From Synechococcus sp. RCC307 (lineage in GTDB: Bacteria; Cyanobacteriota; Cyanobacteriia; PCC-6307; Cyanobiaceae), in assembly GCA_000063525.1 (NCBI GenBank), contig CT978603.1:553105-617104 (forward strand): DNA of 64,000 nucleotides. Direction: 5' to 3'. Of this stretch, positions 43,593 to 53,905 are shown one piece after another; the stretch's first letter is position 1; every line of letters begins with the position of its first letter. The notes under the pieces were generated by a model. The model had not been told where the DNA came from and ran no database searches. It saw only the letters and a list, made by a program, of their open reading frames with translations. Both the position numbers and the translations under genes were made by a program.

Positions 43593-45119
43593 TCAGCCGG
43601 TGGGCAAATGGCCGCCGTTGCTGATCACCTGTTGCAGCAACGGTGTGCCTTCTACGGCCGCATTGGCCCAGGTGAACAGGGGATTGGAGAGCACACCGCC
43701 AATGGCGGTCACCGCCACGCAGAACACCAGGGCGGCCCGAAGCGGTTGCAGGCCGGGCAGGTTCCAGGTGGGCGCTGGGTAGTCCTTGATGACGTCAGAA
43801 GCCTCTTGAGGCTCTTTGACCACCATCATTTTGATAACGGAGATGTAGTAGTAGATCGACACCACTGAGGTCACCAGGCCCACCACCACCAGCAGGTATT
43901 GGCCATCGGCCCAACCGGCAAAGAAGAGATAGATCTTGCTGAAAAATCCGAGCATCGGTGGGATGCCGCCCAGCGAGAGCAGGCAAAGGCTGAGCCCCAG
44001 GGTGATCAATGGGTCTTTCTGATAGAGGCCGGCGTAGTCGGAAATGCGGTCGCTGCCGGTTCGCAGCGAGAACAGGATCACGCAGGCGAAGGCCCCCAAA
44101 TTCATGAACAGGTAGGCCGCCATGTAGAGCACCATCGCGGCGAAGCCTTCTTCGGTGCCGCAGACCAAGCCGATCATCACGAAGCCCGCCTGGCCGATGG
44201 AGCTGTAGGCCAGCATCCGCTTCATGGATGTCTGCGCCAGGGCCACAACGTTGCCCAGGGTCATGCTGAGCACGGCCAGCACAGTGAACAGCAGTTGCCA
44301 CTGGGTCTGGAAGCTTTCAAAGCAGCCCACCAACAGGCGCAGAGCCAAGGCGAAACCAGCGGCCTTGGAGCCCACCGAGAGAAAGGCCACCACCGGTGTG
44401 GGGGAACCCTCATAGACGTCGGGGGTCCACTGGTGGAAGGGCACGGCGGAGATTTTGAAGGCCACCGTGGCCAGCACAAACACCAGAGCCAGAGCACTCA
44501 ACGGTGTGACACCAGCTCCCTGCAGGGAGATGGTGATGGCATCGAGGTTGGTGGAGCCGCCACTGACGCCGTAGAGCAGCGAGGTGCCATACAAAAAGAC
44601 GGCTGCAGCGGCTGAACCCACCAGCAGATATTTCAGGGCGGCTTCTGAGCTGCGGGCATCGCGCTTCATGTAGCCCGACAGCAAATAGCTGGACACCGAC
44701 AGGGTTTCCAGGGCCACAAAGATGGAGACCAGATCCGTGGCGCCGCAGAGCAACATCGCCCCCACCGTGGCGGCCATCAAGATTGCGGCGTACTCGCCCA
44801 CCGGCGTTCCGGCGCGCTCCACGTAGCGCCAACTAATCAGCAGCGAGAGCAGGGTTGAAGTGGCCACCACAGCGCGGAAGGCCACGCCGAGGTTGTCGGT
44901 AATAAAAGAGGAGAAAAAGGCATCGGCCGTGGGCTCGCTCCACTGCAAAGCCAGCAGCACCAAGCTGGTGCCCAAGCCGACGTAACAAAAAGGGGGCACC
45001 AGGCGCGCCGCTGTTCTCTCACCCGCCAGATCGGCCAAAAGGCAGGCCAACAAAGCGATCAAGATGGCAGCTTCAGGCGCAATGGCCCCGGCATTGAGGG
45101 ACTGGGCCAGGCTCTCCAT
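43593..45119 (-). CDS. ndhB: NAD(P)H-quinone oxidoreductase subunit 2
   Basis: Antiporter-like membrane subunit of the cyanobacterial NDH-1 complex used in respiration, cyclic electron flow and CO2 uptake. 508 residues with about fourteen hydrophobic segments. The proton-channel motif region has [16 protein letters not shown], the standard NdhB/NuoN signature with Lys and His. The divergent topA gene starts 107 bases away. Confidence 0.96.
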   Translation of the reverse strand: MESLAQSLNAGAIAPEAAILIALLACLLADLAGERTAARLVPPFCYVGLGTSLVLLALQWSEPTADAFFSSFITDNLGVAFRAVVATSTLLSLLISWRYVERAGTPVGEYAAILMAATVGAMLLCGATDLVSIFVALETLSVSSYLLSGYMKRDARSSEAALKYLLVGSAAAAVFLYGTSLLYGVSGGSTNLDAITISLQGAGVTPLSALALVFVLATVAFKISAVPFHQWTPDVYEGSPTPVVAFLSVGSKAAGFALALRLLVGCFESFQTQWQLLFTVLAVLSMTLGNVVALAQTSMKRMLAYSSIGQAGFVMIGLVCGTEEGFAAMVLYMAAYLFMNLGAFACVILFSLRTGSDRISDYAGLYQKDPLITLGLSLCLLSLGGIPPMLGFFSKIYLFFAGWADGQYLLVVVGLVTSVVSIYYYISVIKMMVVKEPQEASDVIKDYPAPTWNLPGLQPLRAALVFCVAVTAIGGVLSNPLFTWANAAVEGTPLLQQVISNGGHLPTG

Positions 45120-45155
45120 CTGCGCGCAGCACTGTTTCGTACTAAGCCGGATGGT

Positions 45156-45176
45156 AGCCCTCTCCCCTTGAGGGCT
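45156..45176. other. Inverted repeat in the ndhB-topA divergent gap
   Basis: AGCCCTC and GAGGGCT form a 7-bp stem with a 7-base loop in the 107-base gap between the two divergent genes. It may be an operator or a leader hairpin for ndhB or topA. No T-run follows on either strand, so it is not a good terminator. Confidence 0.3.
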
Positions 45177-45226
45177 CGGATCTACCCTTCGGATTCGGAC
45201 TCCCCTGCGTTCGGCTGCTGCCGCCT

Positions 45227-47920
45227 GTGCCCAACACCCTCGTCATCGTCGAGAGCCCCACGAAGGCCCGAACCATCCGCGGCTTCTTGCCACGCACCTT
45301 CCGCGTGGAGGCGTCGATGGGCCATGTGCGCGACCTTCCCAACAACGCCAGTGAGATCCCGGCGAGCCACAAGGCTGAGAAATGGGCCAAGACCGGCGTT
45401 AACACCGAAAAAGATTTCGAACCGCTCTATGTGGTTCCCAAAGACAAGAAAAAGATCGTCAAAGAGCTCAAGGACGCCCTCAAAGTGGCCGATGAGTTGC
45501 TGCTCGCGACTGACGAAGACCGCGAAGGGGAATCGATCAGCTGGCACCTGCTGCAGCTTCTGAACCCCAAGGTGCCGGTCAAGCGCATGGTGTTTCACGA
45601 GATCACCGAAGAGGCGATCAAGCGCGCCTTGGGCCAAACCCGCGAGCTCAACATGGAGCTGGTGCATGCCCAAGAAACCCGGCGCATCCTCGATCGGCTG
45701 GTGGGCTACACGGTCTCACCGCTGCTCTGGAAGAAGGTGGCCTGGGGGCTCTCGGCCGGCCGCGTGCAATCGGTGGCAGTACGGCTGCTGGTGCAGCGCG
45801 AGCGGGCCCGGCGTGCCTTCCGCAGCGGCAGCTACTGGGATCTCAAGGCCCAGTTGAAGCATGAGGGCATCAGTTTTGAAGCCAAGCTCAGCCATCTCGC
45901 TGGTGAGCGCATTGCCACCGGTGGCGATTTCGATGAGAGCACCGGTGCCATCAAGGCCGGTACCAAGGTCAAGCTGCTCAGCGAAGCCGATGCCCAAGGG
46001 CTGCTGAAGGCCATCGATGGCAAAACCTGGTCGGTGGCTGAAGTTGAGGAAAAACCCACCACCCGCCGGCCGGCACCGCCCTTCACCACCAGCACCCTGC
46101 AGCAGGAGGCCAACCGCAAACTGCGCCTTTCCGCTCGCGAAGCAATGCGCACGGCCCAGGGCCTCTATGAGCGCGGCTACATCACCTACATGCGCACCGA
46201 CTCGGTGCACCTCAGCGAGCAGGCGATCACGGCGGCCCGCAGCTGCGTGTCCGATAAGTACGGAGCCGATCACCTCAGCCCTCAACCCCGGCAATACACC
46301 ACCAAAAGCCGCAACGCCCAAGAGGCTCACGAGGCCATCCGGCCCGCAGGTTCCAGCTTCCGCACGCCGGCCGAATCCGGTCTCAAGGGCCTCGATCTCT
46401 CCCTCTACGAGCTGATCTGGAAGCGCACTGTCGCCAGCCAGATGGCCGATGCCCGCCTGACCATGGTCAGCGCCCAGATCGAGGTGGAGAACGCCCGTTT
46501 CCGCGCCAGTGGCAAGCGCATCGATTTCGCTGGTTTCTTCCGCGCCTATGTGGAGGGCAGCGATGACCCCGATGCGGCCCTGGAAGGTCAAGAGGTGCTG
46601 CTGCCCACGCTGCGCAGCGGCGATCACCCCAGCTGCCAAAGCTGCGAACCCCACGGCCACCAGACCCAGCCCCCCGCCCGTTTCAGCGAAGCGGCCCTGG
46701 TGAAAATGCTGGAGAAAGAGGGCATTGGTCGTCCCTCCACCTACGCCTCGATCATTGGCACCATCTGCGATCGCGGCTACGCCACCCTGCAGAACAACTC
46801 GTTGACCCCCAGCTTCACGGCTTTTGCCGTGACGGCTCTGCTGGAGGAGCACTTCCCGGATTTGGTTGATCCCAGCTTCACGGCGCGGATGGAGAACACC
46901 CTCGATGAGATTTCCAACGGCTCAGCGGAGTGGCTTCCCTACCTCGATCACTTCTTCCGCGGTGACAAGGGCCTGGAGCAACAGGTGGCCAAGCGCGAGG
47001 GGGATATCGATCCGGTGGCTTCCCGCACGATCGAACTCGATGGCTTGCCCTGTGTGGTGCGAATCGGCCGTTTTGGTGCCTATCTCGAGGCCAAGCGCCC
47101 TGGCGAAGACGGCGAAGAGGAGCTGATCAAGGCCACCCTGCCCCAGGACCTGACGCCCGCTGATCTCGACAGTGATCAGGCGGAATTGCTGCTCAAGCAG
47201 AAGGCTGATGGCCCCGAAAGCTTGGGTGAAGATCCCGCCACCGGTGAGGGGATATATCTGCTGTTTGGCCAGTACGGCCCCTACGTGCAGCGCGGCCAGG
47301 CCAGCGAGGAGACCCCCAAGCCCAAGCGGGCCTCGTTGCCGCGGGGCACCAAGCCCGAAGACGTGACCTTGGAGATGGCCAGTGGCTTGCTGCAGCTGCC
47401 CCGGCTGCTCGGTGAGCACCCTGAAGGCGGCAAGGTGCAAGCAGGCCTGGGTCGTTTCGGTTCCTATGTCGTTCACGACAAGGGCAAGGGCGAGAAGGAT
47501 TACCGCTCCCTCAAGGCCGATGACGATGTGCTCGAGGTGGGCTTTGAGCGCGCCATGGAGCTGCTGTCGATGCCCAAGCGGGGCCGCGGCGGCCGCACCG
47601 CCCTGAAGTCGCTGGGCACGCCCGATGGCAGCGATGAAGCAATCCAGCTGTTTGATGGCCCCTATGGCCTGTATGTGAAGCAGGGCAAGGTGAACGCCTC
47701 GTTGCCGGAGGGCACCACCGCCGAGACGATCACCCTCGAGCAGGCCATCGAATTGTTGGAGGCCAAGGCCGCCACCAAAAAATCAAGCCGCAAGAGCACA
47801 GCCAAGAAAAAGCCCGCGGCCAAGAAACCAGCGGCCAAAAAACCTGCAGCACCGCGCACCACCAAGACGGGCCGGCTGCGGGCTAGCGCTGTGCGGGTGA
47901 TCAAGGCTGCCGACAGTTGA
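45227..47920 (+). CDS. topA: DNA topoisomerase I
   Basis: Type IA topoisomerase relaxing negative supercoils, 897 residues. The N-terminal Toprim domain has V-I-V-E-S-P-T-K-A and D-E-D-R-E-G. The active-site Tyr is in Y-I-T-Y-M-R-T-D-S. The C-terminal part has several G-x-F/Y-G-x-Y repeats in place of the E. coli zinc fingers, then a Lys/Ala-rich tail (about 845-897) typical of high-GC bacteria, probably for DNA binding. GTG start at 45227. The stop overlaps the lipoprotein start. Confidence 0.96.
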   Translation: MPNTLVIVESPTKARTIRGFLPRTFRVEASMGHVRDLPNNASEIPASHKAEKWAKTGVNTEKDFEPLYVVPKDKKKIVKELKDALKVADELLLATDEDREGESISWHLLQLLNPKVPVKRMVFHEITEEAIKRALGQTRELNMELVHAQETRRILDRLVGYTVSPLLWKKVAWGLSAGRVQSVAVRLLVQRERARRAFRSGSYWDLKAQLKHEGISFEAKLSHLAGERIATGGDFDESTGAIKAGTKVKLLSEADAQGLLKAIDGKTWSVAEVEEKPTTRRPAPPFTTSTLQQEANRKLRLSAREAMRTAQGLYERGYITYMRTDSVHLSEQAITAARSCVSDKYGADHLSPQPRQYTTKSRNAQEAHEAIRPAGSSFRTPAESGLKGLDLSLYELIWKRTVASQMADARLTMVSAQIEVENARFRASGKRIDFAGFFRAYVEGSDDPDAALEGQEVLLPTLRSGDHPSCQSCEPHGHQTQPPARFSEAALVKMLEKEGIGRPSTYASIIGTICDRGYATLQNNSLTPSFTAFAVTALLEEHFPDLVDPSFTARMENTLDEISNGSAEWLPYLDHFFRGDKGLEQQVAKREGDIDPVASRTIELDGLPCVVRIGRFGAYLEAKRPGEDGEEELIKATLPQDLTPADLDSDQAELLLKQKADGPESLGEDPATGEGIYLLFGQYGPYVQRGQASEETPKPKRASLPRGTKPEDVTLEMASGLLQLPRLLGEHPEGGKVQAGLGRFGSYVVHDKGKGEKDYRSLKADDDVLEVGFERAMELLSMPKRGRGGRTALKSLGTPDGSDEAIQLFDGPYGLYVKQGKVNASLPEGTTAETITLEQAIELLEAKAATKKSSRKSTAKKKPAAKKPAAKKPAAPRTTKTGRLRASAVRVIKAADS

Positions 47921-48336
47921 TGGCTCGGCCCCTGCTTGTTGGGCTGCTGCCACTGCTGCTGGTGGGATGCAGCAGCACGCCCCTGGGCCAGCAGTTGGGG
48001 GCCAGCTTTGATGCGCCGCCTCCAGCTGAACCCACGCCAGCGGCCAAGTTGGAACCAGCCATCAAGCCCGTTCCGCCGCAACAGCCCAAGGCGAAAGAGC
48101 CCCAAGCCGACCCTGAACCGGCCACTGAAGCCACACCAGTTCCAGAGCCAGAGCCCAAGGCTGAGCCTGAGCAGACCGCTGAGCCCCGCGATCCCCAGCC
48201 CTATCGCGTCATCCTGCGGCTGCCATCGGCGGATCCTTCAGCACCTGCTGAAGCGGTGACCAAAGCCTTGCGGGCCGCTGGCTTGCCCTTTGAAGTGGAG
48301 ACCATCGAGCGGCTTCAGCCCGCCAAACAGCCATGA
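47920..48336 (+). CDS. Predicted lipoprotein of unknown function
   Basis: About 138 residues. The signal peptide ends in a lipobox L-L-V-G-C (cysteine near residue 17), predicting lipid attachment. A Pro/Glu/Ala-rich spacer (about 40-90) leads to a compact C-terminal alpha/beta part (R-V-I-L-R-L-P-S) with no known family. ATG at 47920 overlaps the topA stop. The stop overlaps the DUF2232 start (ATGA), so the three genes are one unit. Confidence 0.7.
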   Translation: MARPLLVGLLPLLLVGCSSTPLGQQLGASFDAPPPAEPTPAAKLEPAIKPVPPQQPKAKEPQADPEPATEATPVPEPEPKAEPEQTAEPRDPQPYRVILRLPSADPSAPAEAVTKALRAAGLPFEVETIERLQPAKQP

Positions 48337-48956
48337 GCCCGCGCCAGATGACCGAGACGGCCTACATGGCCGCCAGCACCGGTCTGCTGTGGGTGGCGAT
48401 CTACTACTTGCCCATCGGTGATGCCCTGTTTCGCCTGGCGATCCCCTTGCCGCTGGTGCTGTTGCAGTTGCGCCATGGCGGCCGCACGGCCTTGGAGGGT
48501 GTGGCGGTCACGGTGCTGCTGCTCACCGTCTTGATGGGGCCGGTGCGCGGGCCGTTGATGCTGTTCCCCTATGGCCTGCTCTCGCTCTGGCTGGGCTGGT
48601 GTTGGCGCCGCCAATGCAGCTGGTGGTTTTCCATGGCCGTGGGCGTGCTGATTGGGGCGGCGGGTTTTTTGGTGCGGGTGGCGCTGGTGTCGCTGCTGCT
48701 CGGGGAAAACCTTTGGGTGGTGATCACAGCCGCTGCCTCGGGCTTGCTCAATGGCCTGGCCGATCGCCTGCAGCTGCCGGTGGCGCCCACCCTCGATCAG
48801 GTGCAGGTGGCGGCGTTGCTGCTCGTGGTGGCGCAAAACATCGTGTATTTGCTGGCCCTGCATGCCGTGGCCTGGTGGGTGTTGCCGCGCTTGCGTCAGG
48901 CGATCCCGGACCCGCCTCGGCTGCTGCGTCCCCTGCTGGCCCTTGACCCTTCCTGA
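48333..48956 (+). CDS. DUF2232 membrane protein
   Basis: 207 residues, about six hydrophobic segments. The sequence style matches DUF2232 proteins (YybS-like), seen in cyanobacteria and Firmicutes, with no proven function. The order topA - lipoprotein - DUF2232 - CobT-like is tight; starts overlap stops. The C-terminus has a conserved Pro-rich turn (I-P-D-P-P). Confidence 0.8.
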   Translation: MSPRQMTETAYMAASTGLLWVAIYYLPIGDALFRLAIPLPLVLLQLRHGGRTALEGVAVTVLLLTVLMGPVRGPLMLFPYGLLSLWLGWCWRRQCSWWFSMAVGVLIGAAGFLVRVALVSLLLGENLWVVITAAASGLLNGLADRLQLPVAPTLDQVQVAALLLVVAQNIVYLLALHAVAWWVLPRLRQAIPDPPRLLRPLLALDPS

Positions 48957-50067
48957 TCTCTGGCGAGCTCGGGCTCAAGCAGCGCTGCAAAGCAACCAGA
49001 GCCAGCTGTTGCTGGTGCTTGCTGGCACGCAAACCGCAGCTGTGCCTGGGATTTCAGCGGCTGGTGCCACACCCGATAGCCGCCGATTCACCGCTGCTGC
49101 CGATGCCGAATTGCTGTGGGGCGGCCCCGATGGCCCCAGGCCCCATGCCTTGCCGCCCCTGCCAGCTGGCGTCAGCCCGGCGTTGATCAGTTGGGTGGCG
49201 CAGCAGCAGCTGCGCTTGCCGCTGGTGGTGGCTGATGCCGGAGCCTTCGTGGCCCCAGCGGTGCCCCATGTGCAGTTGGGGCTGCCGCCAGCGGCTTGCC
49301 TCAGTAGCGGGGCTGCCATGGCTCCAGCGGTGGTGGAGCGGTTGTTGCAGCGCGGCCGCCAGTTGGGCCTTGGCTTTCGCCAGCGCTTCCCTGAGGGATT
49401 ACTCGTGCTCGCTGAGTGCGTGCCAGGCGGCACCAGCACCGCTGAAGCCCTGTTGCGCGGCTTGGGTGTCGATGCCGCTGGGTTGGTGAGCGGCAGCTTG
49501 CGGCAGCCGCCCCACAGCCTGCGTGGCGCCTTGGTGCAGCAGGGGCTCGATGCGATGACAGCCCGCGGCATCAGCTCTGAGGAGCCATTGGAGGTGGTGG
49601 CTGCGGTGGGTGATCCCTTTCAAGCCATGGCCTTGGGGGTGTTGCAGGGCCTGTTGCTGCCGGCTGAGGGCCCAGGGCCCCAGGCTCTGCTCGCCGGCGG
49701 CAGCCAGATGCTGGCGCTGGCGGGGCTGTGGATGGCCAGCCTCAGCGAAGCCGAGCGGGCGGCCTGCCACCAGCAGCTGGCTGTGGTCACCACCTCCTGG
49801 GTGATGCAGGAACCAGGGAGCAACCTCGAGCTGCTGGCCCAGCGTTTGGCTGCGGTGTGGGGCGTGCAGCCGCCTCTGTTCAGCAGCGCGTTGCGCTTCG
49901 ATGGCTGCCAGCAGCAGGCGCTGCTCGATTACGAATGTGGCTACGTCAAAGAGGGAGTGGGCGCTGGCGGGCTGGCCTGGTTGACGCAGTTGGCGGGCCT
50001 GGACCCGCAGGCCCTCGCTGCCGCCTGTGATCAGGCCTGCGGGCAGCTGCTTAAGGTCGAGCCATGA
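48943..50067 (+). CDS. TIGR00303 family protein, CobT-like phosphoribosyltransferase
   Basis: About 374 residues. Resembles nicotinate-nucleotide:dimethylbenzimidazole phosphoribosyltransferase (CobT), involved in lower-ligand attachment in cobalamin. Motifs: V-P-G-G-T-S-T-A-E-A-L-L, Gly-rich loops such as L-L-A-G-G-S-Q-M, and a C-terminal E-C-G-Y-V-K-E-G-V-G-A-G-G. The best start is a TTG at 48943 (an unusual but in-family start, W-R-A-R follows); the open frame further upstream lies in the shadow of DUF2232. Cyanobacteria usually make pseudocobalamin, so the precise base is unknown. Confidence 0.75.
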   Translation: MTLPDLWRARAQAALQSNQSQLLLVLAGTQTAAVPGISAAGATPDSRRFTAAADAELLWGGPDGPRPHALPPLPAGVSPALISWVAQQQLRLPLVVADAGAFVAPAVPHVQLGLPPAACLSSGAAMAPAVVERLLQRGRQLGLGFRQRFPEGLLVLAECVPGGTSTAEALLRGLGVDAAGLVSGSLRQPPHSLRGALVQQGLDAMTARGISSEEPLEVVAAVGDPFQAMALGVLQGLLLPAEGPGPQALLAGGSQMLALAGLWMASLSEAERAACHQQLAVVTTSWVMQEPGSNLELLAQRLAAVWGVQPPLFSSALRFDGCQQQALLDYECGYVKEGVGAGGLAWLTQLAGLDPQALAAACDQACGQLLKVEP

Positions 50068-50966
50068 GACAGCGGCTGACCCGGCGCCATTGGATGCTGT
50101 TGGCGGGCAGTGGCTTGCTGGCAGCCTGCTCCGGCACGAGCCAGAAGCTGGTGGTGCAACAGGGCCTAGTGCCTTCCGCATGGCTGCGGCGTTTGCCGCG
50201 CAGTTGGCGGGCGGAATCCCTCGATTGGCGCCAGAGCTTGCCGGCTTGGCCCAGCGGCAGCCGTTGCCTGGCCCTTACCGATGGCTGGGCGATGGCCAAC
50301 CAGCCGCTGGCTGCGCAGGCTTGGCCGCAAGAGGCCCTTGATGGGCTGTTGCCTTTGGCCCAACCCCTGCTGCCCTTTGGCCTGCCCGTGGGGTTTGGCC
50401 CTTGGCTGTTGGTGCTGCGCAACCGCCGCGATCTGCTTGCCGGCGGCGGGGCGGAGCGGGGCTGGTCATTGCTGCTGGATCCCAGCCTGCGTCAGCAAGT
50501 GGTGTTGCCCGCCAGCGCGCGCGTGGTGGAAGAGATTGCCAGGCGCATTGGTGATCCGGCTGAGAGCCTGGCCCGTTTGCGTCAGCAGGCCCTGGGCTTT
50601 GGTGATCACGATGCGCTCACCCTGCTGCTGCATGGCGATGCTCAAGCGGCCGTCTTGCCAAGCCGCGCGGTGATTCCCCAGCTCAGCCGCGACACCCGCT
50701 TGCAGGCGCTGCTGCCAGAGAGTGGTGCTCCGCTGTGGTGGGCTCTGCTGCAACAAACGGCCCAGGGGGAGGCACCGCCGGTGGAGTGGCTGCTGAACCC
50801 GCGCCGTTCACCGCTGCTGGATCAATTGCTGCGCGCTGGATTCACGCCGCCGCTGGACAGGCCAAGGCTGCAGGCCGCCTTGGCCCGCCAACCCCACGCC
50901 GAGCTGCTGCTGCCACCCGCTGAGGTGTTGCAGCGCTGCACCAGCCTGTTGCCCTTAGCCCCATAG
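50064..50966 (+). CDS. Solute-binding-like lipoprotein
   Basis: 300 residues with an Arg-rich N-terminus and a lipobox L-L-A-A-C (cysteine near residue 22). The N-terminal R-R-H-W is not a full twin-arginine motif, so Sec/Lsp export is more likely. The rest looks like a type 2 periplasmic-binding fold (PotD-like: D-G-W-A-M-A-N, G-F-G-P-W-L-L-V-L). No transporter genes are adjacent. ATG at 50064 overlaps the previous stop. Confidence 0.65.
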   Translation: MRQRLTRRHWMLLAGSGLLAACSGTSQKLVVQQGLVPSAWLRRLPRSWRAESLDWRQSLPAWPSGSRCLALTDGWAMANQPLAAQAWPQEALDGLLPLAQPLLPFGLPVGFGPWLLVLRNRRDLLAGGGAERGWSLLLDPSLRQQVVLPASARVVEEIARRIGDPAESLARLRQQALGFGDHDALTLLLHGDAQAAVLPSRAVIPQLSRDTRLQALLPESGAPLWWALLQQTAQGEAPPVEWLLNPRRSPLLDQLLRAGFTPPLDRPRLQAALARQPHAELLLPPAEVLQRCTSLLPLAP

Positions 50967-52085
50967 CCGGCGCCGCGGGGGTGAGGCCAGGCGCTGGTGG
51001 GTGTCAGCCAGCAGCTCGGGGATGGCCAGGTGATGGGGGCAGCGGGGCAGGCAGTCGCCGCATTCGAGGCAGGCCTCGGCATTGATCTCTTCAAACCAAT
51101 GGCCGGCTTGGCCGATCAAGCCATAGCGCTCCTTGGCGAAGCTCTCCATGCCATGGCCCACAGCCAGGTTGCGGAGTCGCAGCAGTTCGGGAATGGGCAC
51201 CTGTTGCGGGCAGGGAAGGCACGCCTGGCATTGGCCGCATGCCTCCGGGCCCAAGCGCTGCTGCCGCTGTTGGTGGAGCCGCTCGAGGGCTGCTTGCTCC
51301 AGCTCCGATAGCGGGCCGCCGGTGAGGCCAGCCCAGTGCAGCTCAGAGGGCTCGGCCGCCCCCAGGGTGAGGGTGCTGATGCCGCGCGCCAGCAGAAAGC
51401 GGTAGGCCAATGGCAGCGGGTCGAGAGGGGAGCAGGCCTGGCGCAGCAGCTCTGGAGGATCAAACAGCCGGCCGCCTTTATCGGCAGGCGAAATCGCCAT
51501 CACCCCCAGGCCCTTGGCCAGGGCCTCCTCGGCTAGGGGCAGCCGCCCTGGATCAAACAGATGCAGGTGCAAGCTGGCAAAGCTGAACCGGCCCGAGCGG
51601 ATCGCTGCCGCGATCAGGGCATGGCTGCCGTGGGAGCTGAAACCCACCTGATCCACAAGCCCTTCGTCTAAGGCCCAGCTGAGCAGCTCTTGGCCCGGGC
51701 CCTGCAACGCCCAATCAAGGTGCTGCGGGCGGTTGATGCCATGCACCGCCAGGTTGTCGAGCCGGTTTAGCCCCAGCTGCTCGAGGCTCCGCCGCAGCTC
51801 GTCTTGGGCGCTTACCAGGCTTTGGCCTGGCAGCACTTTGCTGGTGATCACCAGCTGCTCAGGGCGAAGCCCCAACCGGCGGATCGCTTGGCCCACATAG
51901 CGCTGGCTGGGGCCATAGGCCGGCGCGGTCTCGAGGTGATTGATCCCAGCAGCGATGGCTGCCTCCACCACGGCCTGCAGTTGGCCGGGGGATTGCAGGG
52001 CGCGCATGGTGCCCAAGGTGAACAGCGACACCGGCTTCCCCGATCCAAAGGGGCGCCGCTGCGGCTCAATCGAGCCCGTCGTCAT
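50955..52085 (-). CDS. Aldo/keto reductase with C-terminal 4Fe-4S ferredoxin region
   Basis: 376 residues. The AKR TIM barrel (about 12-270) is followed by cysteine clusters C-G-Q-C-Q-A-C-L-P-C and C-L-E-C-G-D-C-L-P-R-C-P, the latter a typical 4Fe-4S site. Such AKR-ferredoxin fusions are widespread in cyanobacteria and plastid-related lineages; the substrate is unknown. ATG at 52085, overlapping the bifunctional nuclease gene by 20 bases. Convergent with the lipoprotein gene. Confidence 0.88.
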   Translation of the reverse strand: MTTGSIEPQRRPFGSGKPVSLFTLGTMRALQSPGQLQAVVEAAIAAGINHLETAPAYGPSQRYVGQAIRRLGLRPEQLVITSKVLPGQSLVSAQDELRRSLEQLGLNRLDNLAVHGINRPQHLDWALQGPGQELLSWALDEGLVDQVGFSSHGSHALIAAAIRSGRFSFASLHLHLFDPGRLPLAEEALAKGLGVMAISPADKGGRLFDPPELLRQACSPLDPLPLAYRFLLARGISTLTLGAAEPSELHWAGLTGGPLSELEQAALERLHQQRQQRLGPEACGQCQACLPCPQQVPIPELLRLRNLAVGHGMESFAKERYGLIGQAGHWFEEINAEACLECGDCLPRCPHHLAIPELLADTHQRLASPPRRRLWG

Positions 52086-52602
52086 CGAGAGGCGGCTCAG
52101 GATCGGGCTGGGCGAGCCCTTGCTGGCGGATCAGCTCCGCTGGGCTCAGACCTTCGACAAAACGATGGAAATCCTCCACCTCCTCGGCATCGGCTTCGGC
52201 ATCTACTGGGATGGAGGCATCGCCCACCACCTCTTCCAACATCCAGAGGCTGCTGCCGGTGCGCAGGGCCAAGGCAATCGCATCACTGGGGCGGCAATCG
52301 ATGGCGTGCTCTTCGCCGTCCTCATCGTTGAGCTTCAACACCGCCAAAAAGGTGCTGTCCTCAATGGCATGGATCACCACCTTGTTGAGCTCGAGGCCGC
52401 CAAGGGCCAGCAGGGTGGCCATCAAATCGTGGCTGAGGGGCCGCGGTGGCTCCTTGATGTGCAGCCCCGCCAGGATGTTCTGCGCTTGGGCTTGATCAAT
52501 CCAGATCGGCACCTGACGCCGGCCCGAGGGATCGCGCAACAACACGATCGGGCTGCGACTGGCGGCATCGAGGGCGATGCCTGCAACGCTCATCTCCACC
52601 AT
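52066..52602 (-). CDS. Bifunctional nuclease family protein (DUF151)
   Basis: 178 residues. The DUF151 core shows L-P-I/V-W-I-D-type strand (Q-V-P-I-W-I-D), then I-D-C-R-P-S-D-A-I-A-L-A-L-R. Plant homologues have RNase/DNase activity; bacterial function is not settled. A C-terminal acidic tail (P-D-P-E-P-P-L-D-D-D) is disordered. Divergent from ribE with 58 bases between starts. Confidence 0.9.
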   Translation of the reverse strand: MVEMSVAGIALDAASRSPIVLLRDPSGRRQVPIWIDQAQAQNILAGLHIKEPPRPLSHDLMATLLALGGLELNKVVIHAIEDSTFLAVLKLNDEDGEEHAIDCRPSDAIALALRTGSSLWMLEEVVGDASIPVDAEADAEEVEDFHRFVEGLSPAELIRQQGLAQPDPEPPLDDDGLD

Positions 52603-52660
52603 CTGGTGGTGCTGGCTGCTGCGACGATTATGGCCAGATCAGCCACGTGGTTACTGCTCA

Positions 52661-53308
52661 GTGTTCACCGGATTGGTCCAGGCCGTTGGCCGGCTGCAGT
52701 CGCTGCCGGATGCGGTGCGCGTTAGCTGGTCGCCGCAGCATTGGATGGCCGAGGGCTTGGCTGTGGGCGACAGCGTCGCCGTTGATGGGGTTTGCCTCAC
52801 GGCGCGAAAGCTGTTGGAGCACGGCTTTGAAGCTGATGTCAGCCCCGAGACCTTGTCCCGCACCACCTTGGGGGAGCGGGCCCGCAGCGGCGCAGCCGTC
52901 AATCTTGAGCCGGCCTTGCGCTTGGCCGATCGCCTCGGCGGCCATCTCGTTAGTGGCCATATCGATGGCTTGGGGCGGGTCGAGGCGATCAGCCGCCAGG
53001 GTCACTCCTGGGATTTGCAGCTGGCTTGGGACGACCCCCGCTTGGGCCGCTACATCTGCGAGAAGGGCAGCGTGGCCGTCAATGGCATCAGCCTCACGGT
53101 GGCGTCGTGCCATCCAGACGGCGTCAGCTTCAGCTTGGCCGTGATCCCCCACACCTGGGAGCAAACGACACTGCAGGAGCTGCGCTGCGGTGATGCCGTC
53201 AATCTGGAAGCCGATTTGCTCGCTAAATACGTGGAACGTCTCCTGCCTGGGTCGGCTTCAGCTGATCTGACGTCCCAGTGGATGGCCGAGAATGGTTGGA
53301 ATGTCTAG
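52661..53308 (+). CDS. ribE: Riboflavin synthase alpha subunit
   Basis: Forms riboflavin from two molecules of 6,7-dimethyl-8-ribityllumazine. About 215 residues with two lumazine-binding barrels. The GTG at 52661 gives the classic (M)-F-T-G-L-V-Q start; the longer frame is the shadow of a divergent gene. The first domain has the motif S-V-A-V-D-G-V-C-L-T and the second has G-S-V-A-V-N-G-I-S-L-T-V. Single gene; HdeD follows. Confidence 0.95.
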   Translation: MFTGLVQAVGRLQSLPDAVRVSWSPQHWMAEGLAVGDSVAVDGVCLTARKLLEHGFEADVSPETLSRTTLGERARSGAAVNLEPALRLADRLGGHLVSGHIDGLGRVEAISRQGHSWDLQLAWDDPRLGRYICEKGSVAVNGISLTVASCHPDGVSFSLAVIPHTWEQTTLQELRCGDAVNLEADLLAKYVERLLPGSASADLTSQWMAENGWNV

Positions 53309-53332
53309 CTTTTGGGGGCGTCCCTCGCTCCC

Positions 53333-53905
53333 ATGTTCAAATCATTCACGATCGCGGAGGGCATCCTGCTGATCGTTCTCGGCGTTCTGGCTTTGATCGC
53401 TCCCATCAAAGCCTCCTTCATCGTCACCGCCGTTCTGGGTGTTGTCTTCCTGGTGGGAGGCATCATCGGCTGGATTAACAACCTCAGCCGCAGCCGCGGC
53501 ATGAAGGGCTGGTTGGTGTTTTGGCGTCTGGTTGTCTCCACCCTGTTCCTGGTGGCTGGCTGGACCATCCTTGATCAGTTCTCAACCGGAGCCATTGATG
53601 CGGCCGCTCAGGTGGCCACCCTCAGCCTGGCTGTGGGCATCGTCTTTTTGGTGGAAGGCATCGTCGCCATCATTGCCTCACTGGGTCACCAGGAGGTGGA
53701 AGGCTGGCGCTGGGGTTTGGCCAACGGAATCATCACCTTGATCCTGGGCTTGATCATCCTGTCGATGAAGGCCTTTGGTCTGCTCTCGGTGCTCGGGATC
53801 CTGGTGGGGATCAGCTTCATCTTCTCGGGGATTGATCTGATCGCCTTCGCCAGCAGCTTCCACGGGCCTGACGACAACGATGGCCCTCAGGCATCCGCTG
53901 CCTGA
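53333..53905 (+). CDS. HdeD/DUF308-type membrane protein
   Basis: 190 residues with about six hydrophobic segments in three hairpins of the DUF308/HdeD family. HdeD in E. coli is part of the acid resistance island, but function in cyanobacteria is unproven. ATG at 53333 gives M-F-K-S-F-T-I-A-E-G; a TTG at 53312 is less likely. The end overlaps the convergent cyAbrB gene by 19 bases. Confidence 0.85.
   Translation: MFKSFTIAEGILLIVLGVLALIAPIKASFIVTAVLGVVFLVGGIIGWINNLSRSRGMKGWLVFWRLVVSTLFLVAGWTILDQFSTGAIDAAAQVATLSLAVGIVFLVEGIVAIIASLGHQEVEGWRWGLANGIITLILGLIILSMKAFGLLSVLGILVGISFIFSGIDLIAFASSFHGPDDNDGPQASAA

Noticed and set aside
50064-50110. Twin-arginine signal on the solute-binding-like lipoprotein
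   Set aside because: R-R-H-W lacks the rest of the S-R-R-x-F-L-K consensus, and a lipobox is present.
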